NCBI RefSeq assembly: GCF_001653515.1
Contig: NZ_LYOY01000051.1
Location: forward strand, 950,001 to 1,014,000
Reading direction: 5' to 3'
DNA from: Streptomyces sp. ERV7
Lineage (GTDB): Bacteria; Actinomycetota; Actinomycetes; Streptomycetales; Streptomycetaceae
Length of the DNA stretch: 64,000 nt
Positions 34,347 to 42,564 of this stretch are shown piece after piece (position 1 is the first letter of the stretch; each line of letters opens with the position of its first letter). The translations under genes were made by a program, and so were the position numbers. The notes under the pieces were generated by a model. The model searched no databases. It was given only the letters and a program-made list of their open reading frames with translations, and was not told the origin of the DNA.

Positions 34347-34844
34347 ATGACCACCACACACACCGTCACCGACAGCCCGTACGGCTCGCTCACCCTCGTC
34401 GCCGAGGACGGCGTCCTCAGCCGCCTCCACATGGAGGGCCAGCGCCACCGCCCGGCCGAGGAGACGTTCGGCGAGCCCGACGACGGCGGCCCGTTCCCCG
34501 AGGTGATCCGCCAGCTCGACGCGTACTTCGCGGGCGAACTCACCGAGTTCGACGTGGAGTTGGACCTGCGCGGCACCGACTTCCAGCGCGCGGTGTGGGA
34601 TCGGCTGTGCCACATCCCGTACGGCGAGACCCGCTCGTACGGCGAGCTCGCCCAGCTCCTCGGCAACCCCGGTGCCTCCCGCGCCGTGGGCCTGGCCAAC
34701 GGCAAGAACCCGGTGAGCATCATCGTCCCCTGCCACCGCGTGATCGGCTCGGGCGGGAGCCTGACGGGGTACGGCGGCGGCCTCGACCGCAAGCAGCGGC
34801 TGCTGGCGTTCGAGAAGGGGGCGGCGGAGGACGCGCTGTTCTGA
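34347..34844 (+). CDS. ogt: Methylated-DNA-[protein]-cysteine S-methyltransferase
   Basis: 165 aa. The acceptor-cysteine motif IIVPCHRVIG and the helix-turn-helix/Arg-finger region (GTDFQRAVWDRLCHIPYGET, SYGELAQLLGNPGASRAVG) are intact. It removes methyl or other alkyl groups from O6 of guanine in a suicide reaction. ATG 34347 has GAGG 9 nt upstream; the ATG at 34332, overlapping the previous stop, is also in frame. Adaptive-response partner of the upstream Ada-AlkA protein. Confidence 0.94.
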   Translation: MTTTHTVTDSPYGSLTLVAEDGVLSRLHMEGQRHRPAEETFGEPDDGGPFPEVIRQLDAYFAGELTEFDVELDLRGTDFQRAVWDRLCHIPYGETRSYGELAQLLGNPGASRAVGLANGKNPVSIIVPCHRVIGSGGSLTGYGGGLDRKQRLLAFEKGAAEDALF

Positions 34845-34851
34845 GGGCCCG

Positions 34852-37800
34852 CTACCCCCTCCGGTCGGCCACCAGGAGTGCGCCCAGGCGCAGGAACGCC
34901 TTGTACGTCTCCGGCGCCAGCCACGACAGCTCCACGGTGCTGCCGGTCGTGAGATGGCCGTCGCGGGGGACCGTGAAGACGCCCCGACAGCGGGAGCTGA
35001 GGCTGCGGATGGTGGCCGCGTCCAAGGTCCAGCCGGCCGCCGGGCGGCTGTGGTTGAGGACGACGACGGCGTCCGCCACCAGATCGGGGCGGCCCAGCGC
35101 CACCAGCCGGTCGACGGCCTGCTGGGCCTGGGTCACCCCGGCCGGGTCGGCCCGGGAGACGATCACCACGCGGTTGGCGAGCTCAAGCACCGCCTGCGGG
35201 AACTTGTCGGTGTCGGCGAGCATGATGTCGAAGTACGGGGCCGCCACCTCCGCGACCCTGCGGTACTCCTGGTCCGAGAACTGGCCGACCGTCGGCGGAT
35301 GCGAGACCGAGTCGTTGGCGAGCACCATCAGACCGGAGCGGTGCTGGGAGAGGAACAGGCGCAGCACCTCGAAGCCCGTGACCTCGTGGGCGGAGCGGGC
35401 CAGCTCGGTCAGCCGGGCCGCCGTGGCCCGGTACACCCGGCGCGCCATGTGGATGTGGCTGCCCGCGTGCCGGTCGGTGTCGATGGCCAGGACCCGCTCC
35501 TGACGCTGCTCGGCCAGGACCGCGCCGAGCACGGTGGTGGTCGTGGTGCAGCCGGCCCGGTCCTTGACCCCGAGGACCGCGATCCGCAGCGGGCGGTGCA
35601 GCGGCGCGCGGATCGTACGGATCCACTCCTCGCGCTCCGACTCGTCCTCCGGTTCCTCCTCGGCGTCGGCCGCGACCTGGTCGTCGTCCTCGTCGTCCCA
35701 CTCCACCGGAACCACCAGGCGCGCGCCGAACGCCTCGGCCATCTCCCGCGCGGTCGGCCGGGCCTCGGGCTCCTCGTCCACCGAGCGCAGCAGCAGATCG
35801 CGCAGGCTCTCGTCGAGGCGGCGGAACTCCGGGTGGTGGCGCAGCACATCGTGCTCGTACCAGCGCCAGTGCCGCCCGGTCACCGCTTCGAGCAGGATGG
35901 TGCCCACCGCGTACACGTCGCCCGCCGCGATCCGGGACTCGCTCCACGATGTCACCTCGGGCGCCCGGTAGGGCGAGTTGGTGGGCATGGCCAGCGAGGA
36001 CGCGCTGGAGGCGCCGTCGATCCGGGCGGACGCCCAGCTGATGATGTGCAGCGTCCGCTCGGTGACGAGGACCGTCCCGGGAGTGAGCGAGCCGTGTACG
36101 AGTCCTCTGCGGTGACAGCGGTTGATCGCCCGCGCCAGGCTCCAGCCCAGCCAGGCCAGGAGCGAGGAGTCGCGCAGCGGCCCGGCGGCCCGGAGCACCG
36201 CACGCAGGGTCGGTGCGGGCAGCCCGGAGCTGAGGCTGTCCAGCCGCAGCGCGATCCAGGGAGTGGCCCAGCCGAGGCTGCTGAGCTCGCTGCCCAGTAC
36301 CCCCGGCGCGTACACCCCGTCCATCCGCCGCAGCGCCCGGTACTCGGTGGCGAGCAGCTCGCGGGCAACCGACGGGTCGGAGGTGTGGGCGACCCGCAGC
36401 AACACCTTCTGGCCCTCCGGGTCCTCGCCGATGTACGCGACGGGCTTGCCGCCGGTGTCCTGGCGCATCAGCAGGGTGTACGGGCCGAGCGCGTGCAGGT
36501 CCTGGAGCCGCAGCGGCAGCCAGCAGGGCGCCGTGTCCAGCCCCGACGGCAGCCGCACCTCCTCGTACTCCGTCACCGGCGCCGGCGGTACCGGTGTCAT
36601 CGGCCGAGCCCCCAGATGCGTGAGCAGCCGGTCCTCCAGCCAGGCGAACGGCCGGGTCCCCGGCAGGAGTTCGCCCGTCCCCGACGGATGGGCGAGCCAG
36701 GCCGGGAAGTCGGGGGAGCGGCCCACCAGCGTGGCCAGGCGGTCGGTCACCGCGCGCGTGGTGCGCAGCAGGTCGATGGGGGAGGCGGTGTCGAGCAGGA
36801 TCTCCTGGACGCCGTCGAGGAAGCCGAACCGGCGGTGCTGGGCGGGGAGTCCGGCGCCGGGCGGGTCGGCCTGGCGCATCAGCCCGCCGAGGAACACCTC
36901 GGCCAGGTGCGCGGTGTCGGAGCGCCACGGCACGGCCGTCTGCACGAGGCGCATCACCGGCACCGTCAGGGGCGAGATGGCGGCGAGGTGCGCGGCGAGC
37001 CGGTACGCCTGCGGGGACGCCGCGTCCCGGAACCGCAGCACCGCGTCGGCCGGGTCGGTGCCCCGGGTGGCCGCCTCGCCCCGGGGGCTGCGGGCGCCCG
37101 GCGGCGCGAGCAGCGGCAGCTCCGCACCGGCCCCGGGCGAGGCCACCAGACGCGCCCAGGCGGCGACGGCCGGGGGGTACGGCTCCAGTACGGGGACGGG
37201 CACCCCGGGGAAGCGGTCGCCGAGGCCGGGCGGCAGCAGCGGGTCGGTCACCTCCCAGGTGTGGTTGGCCGCGCCGCGCCGCCGGGTGGTCACCGACCAC
37301 TGCTCCGAGCGGATGCCCGAGGCGTCCCACATATGGGAGGGCAGCGCGTGCACCACGGCCGTCGGGCCCTGCCGGGCCCAGCGCTCCAGGGCCGAGTGCA
37401 TCCGCCCGTCCCGCCAGCAGGCACCCACGCCGTCGCTGATCACCAGGACCAGGGTGCGGCCCGAGGGGTCGGCGGCGGAGGCGGGCGAGAGCAGCGGCCC
37501 GCCGGGGTCGAAGGGGCGCACCCGCAGACCGGGCGCGTCGGCCGAGCGGGCGTCCAGACCGTGCACCCGGATGTCCCGGAAGGCGCCGAGCCGCTCGAAG
37601 ACGGACCGCAGTTCGGTGGCGAGCCTGCGCCACAGCAGCATCGAGAGGCCGTCGTCGATGAGCAGGGTGAGATCCAGCCAGCGCCGGCGCGCGGGCCGCA
37701 GCACCACGTCGGGCAGGCCGCTCTCGGCCATCGCGGTGGCGGTCGCCTCCTCGTCGAACTCCCAGAAGTGCGAGCCCGGCCGGGGCTGCTTCAGCAGCCG

Positions 37801-38253
37801 CAGGGACCGGCTCAGCCGCAGCTCCCCGTCGCCGAGCGCCTTCTCCTCGGGCACCCGTACGGGCAGTGCCCCGGCGCCGCGCGGCGGGCGGCGCGGGGAG
37901 GCGGTCGCGTCGGCGAACTCGGGGGCGCTGCGGGCGGCCGCGGCCGCGTGCAGGGCGCCCAACAGCTGGGTGGGGAGCGGAGGCTGGGAGCCCGTCCCCT
38001 CCTTGTCCTCGTCGTCCCCCGGCCCGTCCGGCGGCGCCACCGTGCCCTCGGGCGGCGTCCGCGTGCCCTCCCGCGGCCCCGGGCCCGGCCGGCGCGCCCG
38101 GTCGGGGGCCAGGGCGCTCGCCAGCGGGGCGGCGGCGGTGCTGGGCAGCCGGGAGGCCAGCCACAGGGTGTCCAGGAGCTCGTGCGTGGACAGCTCGTGG
38201 CCCACCAGGGCGGCGAGCTTCGCCAAGGCGTCCGAGGGCTCGGCGCGCGGCAC
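34852..38253 (-). CDS. SAV_2336-type protein: vWA-like, pseudokinase and MinD/ParA-like domains
   Basis: 1133 aa; GTG 38253, 2 nt after the moxR stop. An N-terminal SAV_2336 region with a Pro-rich linker (about 60-130) leads to a vWA-like strand (RRWLDLTLLIDDGLSM, about 188). A protein-kinase fold follows (about 600-845), in which the HRD and DFG motifs are replaced by VHGSLTPGT and SWASARID, so it is a likely pseudokinase. An acidic linker (about 852-875) precedes a MinD/ParA-like domain (885-1133) whose deviant P-loop reads VKDRAGCTTTTT, lacking the usual lysines. It is the last gene of a VMAP-type conflict operon and presumably its sensor/scaffold or effector. The triple fusion is striking. 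Confidence 0.8.
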   Translation of the reverse strand: MPRAEPSDALAKLAALVGHELSTHELLDTLWLASRLPSTAAAPLASALAPDRARRPGPGPREGTRTPPEGTVAPPDGPGDDEDKEGTGSQPPLPTQLLGALHAAAAARSAPEFADATASPRRPPRGAGALPVRVPEEKALGDGELRLSRSLRLLKQPRPGSHFWEFDEEATATAMAESGLPDVVLRPARRRWLDLTLLIDDGLSMLLWRRLATELRSVFERLGAFRDIRVHGLDARSADAPGLRVRPFDPGGPLLSPASAADPSGRTLVLVISDGVGACWRDGRMHSALERWARQGPTAVVHALPSHMWDASGIRSEQWSVTTRRRGAANHTWEVTDPLLPPGLGDRFPGVPVPVLEPYPPAVAAWARLVASPGAGAELPLLAPPGARSPRGEAATRGTDPADAVLRFRDAASPQAYRLAAHLAAISPLTVPVMRLVQTAVPWRSDTAHLAEVFLGGLMRQADPPGAGLPAQHRRFGFLDGVQEILLDTASPIDLLRTTRAVTDRLATLVGRSPDFPAWLAHPSGTGELLPGTRPFAWLEDRLLTHLGARPMTPVPPAPVTEYEEVRLPSGLDTAPCWLPLRLQDLHALGPYTLLMRQDTGGKPVAYIGEDPEGQKVLLRVAHTSDPSVARELLATEYRALRRMDGVYAPGVLGSELSSLGWATPWIALRLDSLSSGLPAPTLRAVLRAAGPLRDSSLLAWLGWSLARAINRCHRRGLVHGSLTPGTVLVTERTLHIISWASARIDGASSASSLAMPTNSPYRAPEVTSWSESRIAAGDVYAVGTILLEAVTGRHWRWYEHDVLRHHPEFRRLDESLRDLLLRSVDEEPEARPTAREMAEAFGARLVVPVEWDDEDDDQVAADAEEEPEDESEREEWIRTIRAPLHRPLRIAVLGVKDRAGCTTTTTVLGAVLAEQRQERVLAIDTDRHAGSHIHMARRVYRATAARLTELARSAHEVTGFEVLRLFLSQHRSGLMVLANDSVSHPPTVGQFSDQEYRRVAEVAAPYFDIMLADTDKFPQAVLELANRVVIVSRADPAGVTQAQQAVDRLVALGRPDLVADAVVVLNHSRPAAGWTLDAATIRSLSSRCRGVFTVPRDGHLTTGSTVELSWLAPETYKAFLRLGALLVADRRG

Positions 38254-38255
38254 GG

Positions 38256-39209
38256 CTAGACCGATCCGCCCAGCCGGTGGAGCACCGCGTCCAGCAGGCC
38301 CTCGGCGTTCAGATTCACCCCGCCCTTGCGCAGGAACACGGCGTTGAGCAGCTGGTCCGTGGCGAGCTCGCCCGGCGCCCGGCGGTTCAGGAAGGCGTGC
38401 AGCAGGTCGTCCACGCCTTCCAGGGCGTGCTCGCCCAGGTGCGCGGCCACGATGTCCCGCAGCCGCTCCTCGTCCGGATCCGGCAGGTCGAGGCGGACAC
38501 AGCGGCGCAGGAACGCGGGCGGGAAGTCCCGTTCGCCGTTGCTGGTGATCACCACCACCGGGAACTCGCGGCAGCGCACCACGCCCCGGGTGACCGTGAC
38601 CCGTCCGCCGTCGGGGTCATGGGTGAGCACCGGCACCTCGGACTGCGCCTCCGGCAGCCGCGACAGCTCGGGGATCTCGAACTCGCCCTCCTCGAACACC
38701 GTCAGCAGGTCGTTGGGAAGGTCGACGTCGCCCTTGTCGAGCTCGTCCACCAGAAGGACCCGGGGCCGCTCGCGCGGGACGAGCGCGGTGCCCAGCGGCC
38801 CCAGCCGGACGAAGGTGCCGATGTCGGGCTCGGAGGCGCCGTGCTCCTGGCGCAGATGGGTCTCGCGCAGCCGCCCGATGGCGTCGTACCCGTACAGCGC
38901 GTCCTTGAGCACGGACCGGCTGTTGACCGGCCACTGGAGCACCGGCCCCAGCGACAGCTCGTGCGCGACGGCGTGCGCCAACGAGGACTTGCCGGTGCCG
39001 GGGTGCCCGGTGACCAGCAGCGGGCGGCGCAGATGCAGCGCGGCGCTCACCACGTCGGCCTCGGTGCGGCCGATCAGATACGGGCGGTGGCGCACCCGTG
39101 TTCCCGGGGCGCCGTTGGCGAACTGCCGCCACGGCGGCGCCTCGGGGAAGTCCACCTCCCGGGCCGTGCGGTCGCCGCGGAAGAGCCGCCACCCGTCGTT
39201 CTCCGTCAT
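38256..39209 (-). CDS. MoxR-type AAA+ ATPase of the VMAP system
   Basis: 317 aa; ATG 39209 overlaps the upstream stop (ATGA). Walker A GHPGTGKSS (68-76), Walker B VLLVDELDKGD (151-161), sensor 1 VVVITSNGERDFPPAFLRR with the arginine finger region, and a C-terminal lid (LRDIVAAHL). MoxR ATPases remodel vWA-domain partners; here they are presumably the flanking VMAP and SAV_2336 proteins encoded in the same coupled operon. Confidence 0.9.
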   Translation of the reverse strand: MTENDGWRLFRGDRTAREVDFPEAPPWRQFANGAPGTRVRHRPYLIGRTEADVVSAALHLRRPLLVTGHPGTGKSSLAHAVAHELSLGPVLQWPVNSRSVLKDALYGYDAIGRLRETHLRQEHGASEPDIGTFVRLGPLGTALVPRERPRVLLVDELDKGDVDLPNDLLTVFEEGEFEIPELSRLPEAQSEVPVLTHDPDGGRVTVTRGVVRCREFPVVVITSNGERDFPPAFLRRCVRLDLPDPDEERLRDIVAAHLGEHALEGVDDLLHAFLNRRAPGELATDQLLNAVFLRKGGVNLNAEGLLDAVLHRLGGSV

Positions 39210-41455
39210 GTCGCCTGATCCGTTCCTTGTGAGGGGCGGACGATTCCTTCCGGTCCCTGCGAGGGGTCGGCGAGCTGCAGCTCGTCGGGGAGCGGCAGCT
39301 CGGCGTCCTCCCACACCAGCGCCGGGCGTGCGGGCACTTCGGGGTCCATATAGGCGCGAACCCTGAAGTGCCGGACTCTTTCGGGGAGTTCGTCGACGGG
39401 GCCGTACGGGCCCGCCCCGTCGAGCCGGGCCGCGTCGGCCCCTTCGACGGCCGCGCGGTCCCACAGGACGATCGGCACCCCCATCGCCAGACAGAAGTGC
39501 AGCAGCCGCGTCCGGCTGCCGGGGTGCCCGTGCACTATGACGCGGGCGGCGTCGTAGTGGGTTGTCTTGAGCAGCCGGATGAGCTCCATCTCGTCGGAGA
39601 TGTGGTGGTCCGCGACGAGCGGCTCGCTCTGGTGGCGGGCGCCCCAGCGGCGCTTCAGGTCGCCCGCACCGGTGCGCGAGCGGCGTCTGATCTGCGGGCA
39701 GCGCAGCACCAGGTGGAAGTCCTCGCCCAGCGGCGCCGGGAAGAACTCCTCGGCGCTCGCCCCGTCCCACTCGTCCACCGGCAGATGCAGCGCGTCCGGG
39801 GCGACGGACACCGCGACCAGCGCCACGTTCCGCCCCGCGCCCTCCGCGCCCCCGGCGACCTCGCGCACCAGCCGGGCGATCTCCCGTCCGGTGCGCGGCC
39901 GTTCGGCGCCGGTGGCGGTACGGGCGGCCGTGCCGTCGGCGCGCATCCGCCACACCGCGCACCGGTAGCGGCCGGCCGGGTCCTCGGTGTGGCGGCTGAG
40001 CTCCACCAGGACGCGGACCCCGGCGCCGGCCGACCGGTCCGACCAGCGCGCCGCGTCCGCCCGGCGCTCGCCCAGCGCCGAGGGGTGGATGCCGAGCCGG
40101 GTCGCGACCCGGCCGCTCCAGTCCTGGAGCGCCTGGCAGGCGATGCCGCCGGTCTCCGCGGCCGCGTACTCCACGACCCGCAGCAGCGCGGGCAGCCGGG
40201 GCGTCTCATCCGGCACCGGCGAGCCGTCGCCGGGCCACTCCTCCAGCTCGCGCACCGCGCCGGGCACGTCCTCGGGGGCGAGCCGCGCGGCCGTCAGCGA
40301 CCGGGGCAGGTCCACGTACGGCAGCGCCGCCGTCGCCGCCCGGGGGAGCAGCCCGGGGTCCTGGCGGGTCAGATGGTCCCACTTCACCAGCAGCGCCCGG
40401 TGTTCGGCGACGGAGAGCAGCCCGGCCGCGTCGGTGAGCCGGCCGAGCGCCAGCAGCCGGTCCAGTTCGGAGCGGCCCCGTGCGCCGCCGAGCGACGGGG
40501 CGAGCGACTCGGCCAGCGTGGGCAGCGCGCGCTCGACCGTGCACAGCACCACCGCCAGCTCCTCCACCGACGGCGCCGTCCCGTCCGTCCGGGTGCGCAG
40601 CCCGAGCGCCGCCCCGAGCGCGGTGGCGTGCGCCGCCCGTACGGTGGGATCGCCCAGCAGCGCGTGCAGCGGGCCGACCATCATGTCCCGCACCGACTCG
40701 TCGCCCGCCGCCCCGGCGGACTCGCGCGCGGCGGGCGGCGCCGGGTCCGGGGCCGCCCCGACCCGCGACAGCTCCTGCCGGACCGACTGCCAGGTCAGAC
40801 CCCAGCTGCGGCGCACGGTGTGCTGCGTGTCGAACGCCCCGTCCGGCGGGGTGATCCTGCCCATCACCAGCCCCACCGCGGCGCCGTCGGCGGGCGACCA
40901 CAGGGGCCCGCCGCTGTACCCCTCGTCGACGGCCGCGCCGGAGAGCTGCCCGTCGAGATAGCCGATCCGCCCGTCGCACGAGCCGACCTGGACGTCCGCG
41001 TACGAGAAGGGCTGACCGCCGCCGTACCAGGCCCGCACCAGCTGTCCGGCCCGCATGTCCAGCCAGCGCACCGGCCCCACCGGCGGCGGCGGCTCCTCGT
41101 CCAGCTCCAGTACGGCCAGGTCGCCGCCCCACTCCAGGGAGCCGTCGGCCACCGGGCCCTGGTGGTGCGCGGCGCGCGGCGGCACCCAGGCCACCAGCCG
41201 CGCCTGCCGGGCGCCCGCGGCGCCCGTCGCCAGCGCGGGGAAGGAGACATCGAGGGTGACCGCGCCCGGGTCCCGGGGGCTGAGCATCCGCAGACCCAGC
41301 GCGGCGTTGACGACGTGGGCGCAGGTCAGCAGTCTGCGGCCGGCGAGATAGACGCCCGCGCCCGCGGTCCGCCCCTGGTCGGCCGAGAGCACCCGCACCA
41401 GCGCGCCGCGCGCGTCGGCCGACGGGTCGGCGCCCGGCGCCTTGAACCAGCCCAC
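39206..41455 (-). CDS. Trypsin-like peptidase-VMAP protein
   Basis: 749 aa; GTG 41455, 3 nt after the upstream stop. Peptidase domain 1-235 with intact triad His47 (LLTCAHVV), Asp112 (GGDLAVLEL) and Ser181 (GYSGGPLW). The middle (about 260-430) is helical and resembles an effector-associated region; the C-terminal about 300 residues (LLRVVEYAAAETGG...HFRVRAYMDPEVPARPALVW) resemble the VMAP-C domain, including a TIR-like DHHISDEMELIRLLKTTHYD...VIVHGHPG segment. VMAP proteins are the central proteins of the vWA-MoxR-VMAP conflict systems, where protease activation would act on infection; the trigger is unknown. Confidence 0.82.
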   Translation of the reverse strand: MGWFKAPGADPSADARGALVRVLSADQGRTAGAGVYLAGRRLLTCAHVVNAALGLRMLSPRDPGAVTLDVSFPALATGAAGARQARLVAWVPPRAAHHQGPVADGSLEWGGDLAVLELDEEPPPPVGPVRWLDMRAGQLVRAWYGGGQPFSYADVQVGSCDGRIGYLDGQLSGAAVDEGYSGGPLWSPADGAAVGLVMGRITPPDGAFDTQHTVRRSWGLTWQSVRQELSRVGAAPDPAPPAARESAGAAGDESVRDMMVGPLHALLGDPTVRAAHATALGAALGLRTRTDGTAPSVEELAVVLCTVERALPTLAESLAPSLGGARGRSELDRLLALGRLTDAAGLLSVAEHRALLVKWDHLTRQDPGLLPRAATAALPYVDLPRSLTAARLAPEDVPGAVRELEEWPGDGSPVPDETPRLPALLRVVEYAAAETGGIACQALQDWSGRVATRLGIHPSALGERRADAARWSDRSAGAGVRVLVELSRHTEDPAGRYRCAVWRMRADGTAARTATGAERPRTGREIARLVREVAGGAEGAGRNVALVAVSVAPDALHLPVDEWDGASAEEFFPAPLGEDFHLVLRCPQIRRRSRTGAGDLKRRWGARHQSEPLVADHHISDEMELIRLLKTTHYDAARVIVHGHPGSRTRLLHFCLAMGVPIVLWDRAAVEGADAARLDGAGPYGPVDELPERVRHFRVRAYMDPEVPARPALVWEDAELPLPDELQLADPSQGPEGIVRPSQGTDQAT

Positions 41456-41458
41456 GGG

Positions 41459-41878
41459 TCAGGCGCCGCCGGGGCCGGTGGGGGTGCCGGTGCCGTCGGG
41501 CCGCAGCTGCCAGGTGGCCGAGACGGTCATGCTGGCCTGGCCGTTGGTGCCCACGATCCCGAGCTTGAGGTCCTGGCCGATCTGCAGCCCGAAGCCGACG
41601 GAGAGGGAGTCGGGCGGGTCCGGGATGCCCCGTACGGAGTCGTGCACCTGCTGGAGGACGGGACCCAGTGGCCGCAGTACGGCCGCGAGCGTGTCCGTGG
41701 CGAGCGCGGCGACCCGCTCGCCGCGGCCGACGGGCGTTCCCCCGCCGACCCCGCCCGGCAGGTCGTCGTCCACCGCCGGGGCGGCCCGTGGCCCGCCTAC
41801 GGGTGTGAGCTCGACTCTGACCCGGGCCCCGTCGTCGAGGATGAGTTCCGTGTAGTCGTCGTAATCGTCATGCGGCAC
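41459..41878 (-). CDS. Trypsin-co-occurring domain protein (Trypco1, CU044_2847 family)
   Basis: 139 aa from GTG 41878 (MPHDDYDDYTELILDDGARV). A small beta-rich domain: an N-terminal ILDDGARVRVELTPVG strand pair, a linker, and a C-terminal SLSVGFGLQIGQDLKLGIVG with NGQASMTVSATW. This domain is regularly encoded next to trypsin-like peptidases of conflict systems, often as a fold that could be a regulator or substrate of the peptidase. It is the first gene of the four-gene coupled operon running to 34852. Confidence 0.8.
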   Translation of the reverse strand: MPHDDYDDYTELILDDGARVRVELTPVGGPRAAPAVDDDLPGGVGGGTPVGRGERVAALATDTLAAVLRPLGPVLQQVHDSVRGIPDPPDSLSVGFGLQIGQDLKLGIVGTNGQASMTVSATWQLRPDGTGTPTGPGGA

Positions 41879-41948
41879 GGGGACATTGTGCGGCCAACAG
41901 GCGTGGAGGGCAGCCCAGTTGACGGAATGCGATGGTCTCCCGCAGCCG

Positions 41949-42440
41949 TCAGCCCACCACCCGGCCGTTCTCCAGCTCCACCGCGCCCGCACCCGCGGTG
42001 AGCACGTCGAGCGCGGCGAGCACGCGGTGGCCGAGCCCGCCCGGCAGATACGCGGTGATCTCCTCGCACGGGACCAGCCGCCAGCCGAGCAGCTCCTCCT
42101 CCTGGAGGCGGATCGCCTTCAGCCGCTCCTCGCTGAGGACACCGCCGTCGTACACGTACGCGACGATCGGCGGCCGGTCCGTGCCCGGCACCCAGTCGAC
42201 GGCGAGCAGCCGCCCGGGGCTCACGTCCAGGCCGATCTCCTCCAGGGTCTCGCGGTGGGCGGCCTGGCGGGGGGTCTCGCCCTGAGCGGACTCGATCGTG
42301 CCGCCGGGCAGCGCCCAGCCGTTCCGGTAGTTCGGCTCCACGAGGAGTACGTGGCCTTCGGCGTCGCGCAGGAGTTGGGCGGCGCCGGCGAGGACGCGGG
42401 GGAGCCCCGCGATGTACGTGGCGTAGTCAAGGGTGGTCAC
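41949..42440 (-). CDS. NUDIX hydrolase
   Basis: 163 aa; GTG 42440. Complete Nudix box: GGTIESAQGETPRQAAHRET followed by LEEIGLDV, on an ADP-ribose/MutT-like core (ALPGG upstream; RLQEEELLGWRLVPCEEI downstream). Hydrolyses a nucleoside diphosphate linked to another group; substrate not readable. It stands upstream of, and in the same direction as, the VMAP operon, 70 nt away, and could share its transcript. Confidence 0.92.
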   Translation of the reverse strand: MTTLDYATYIAGLPRVLAGAAQLLRDAEGHVLLVEPNYRNGWALPGGTIESAQGETPRQAAHRETLEEIGLDVSPGRLLAVDWVPGTDRPPIVAYVYDGGVLSEERLKAIRLQEEELLGWRLVPCEEITAYLPGGLGHRVLAALDVLTAGAGAVELENGRVVG

Positions 42441-42564
42441 GCGTGAAGCGTAGGGCGCCCGCTCTTCGGCCGCGGCCGTCGTGGGGCCGGTCGCGCCCAC
42501 GCGGCGGAGCCGCACCGCCGCACAGGGCCCCGGCGTCCGCCGAAAATCCGGTCCGTCGGCCCTC

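Noticed and set aside
35205..35235. TTGTCGGTG word like the damage promoter
   Set aside because: Inside the SAV_2336 coding sequence on the opposite strand with no start codon at the right distance.
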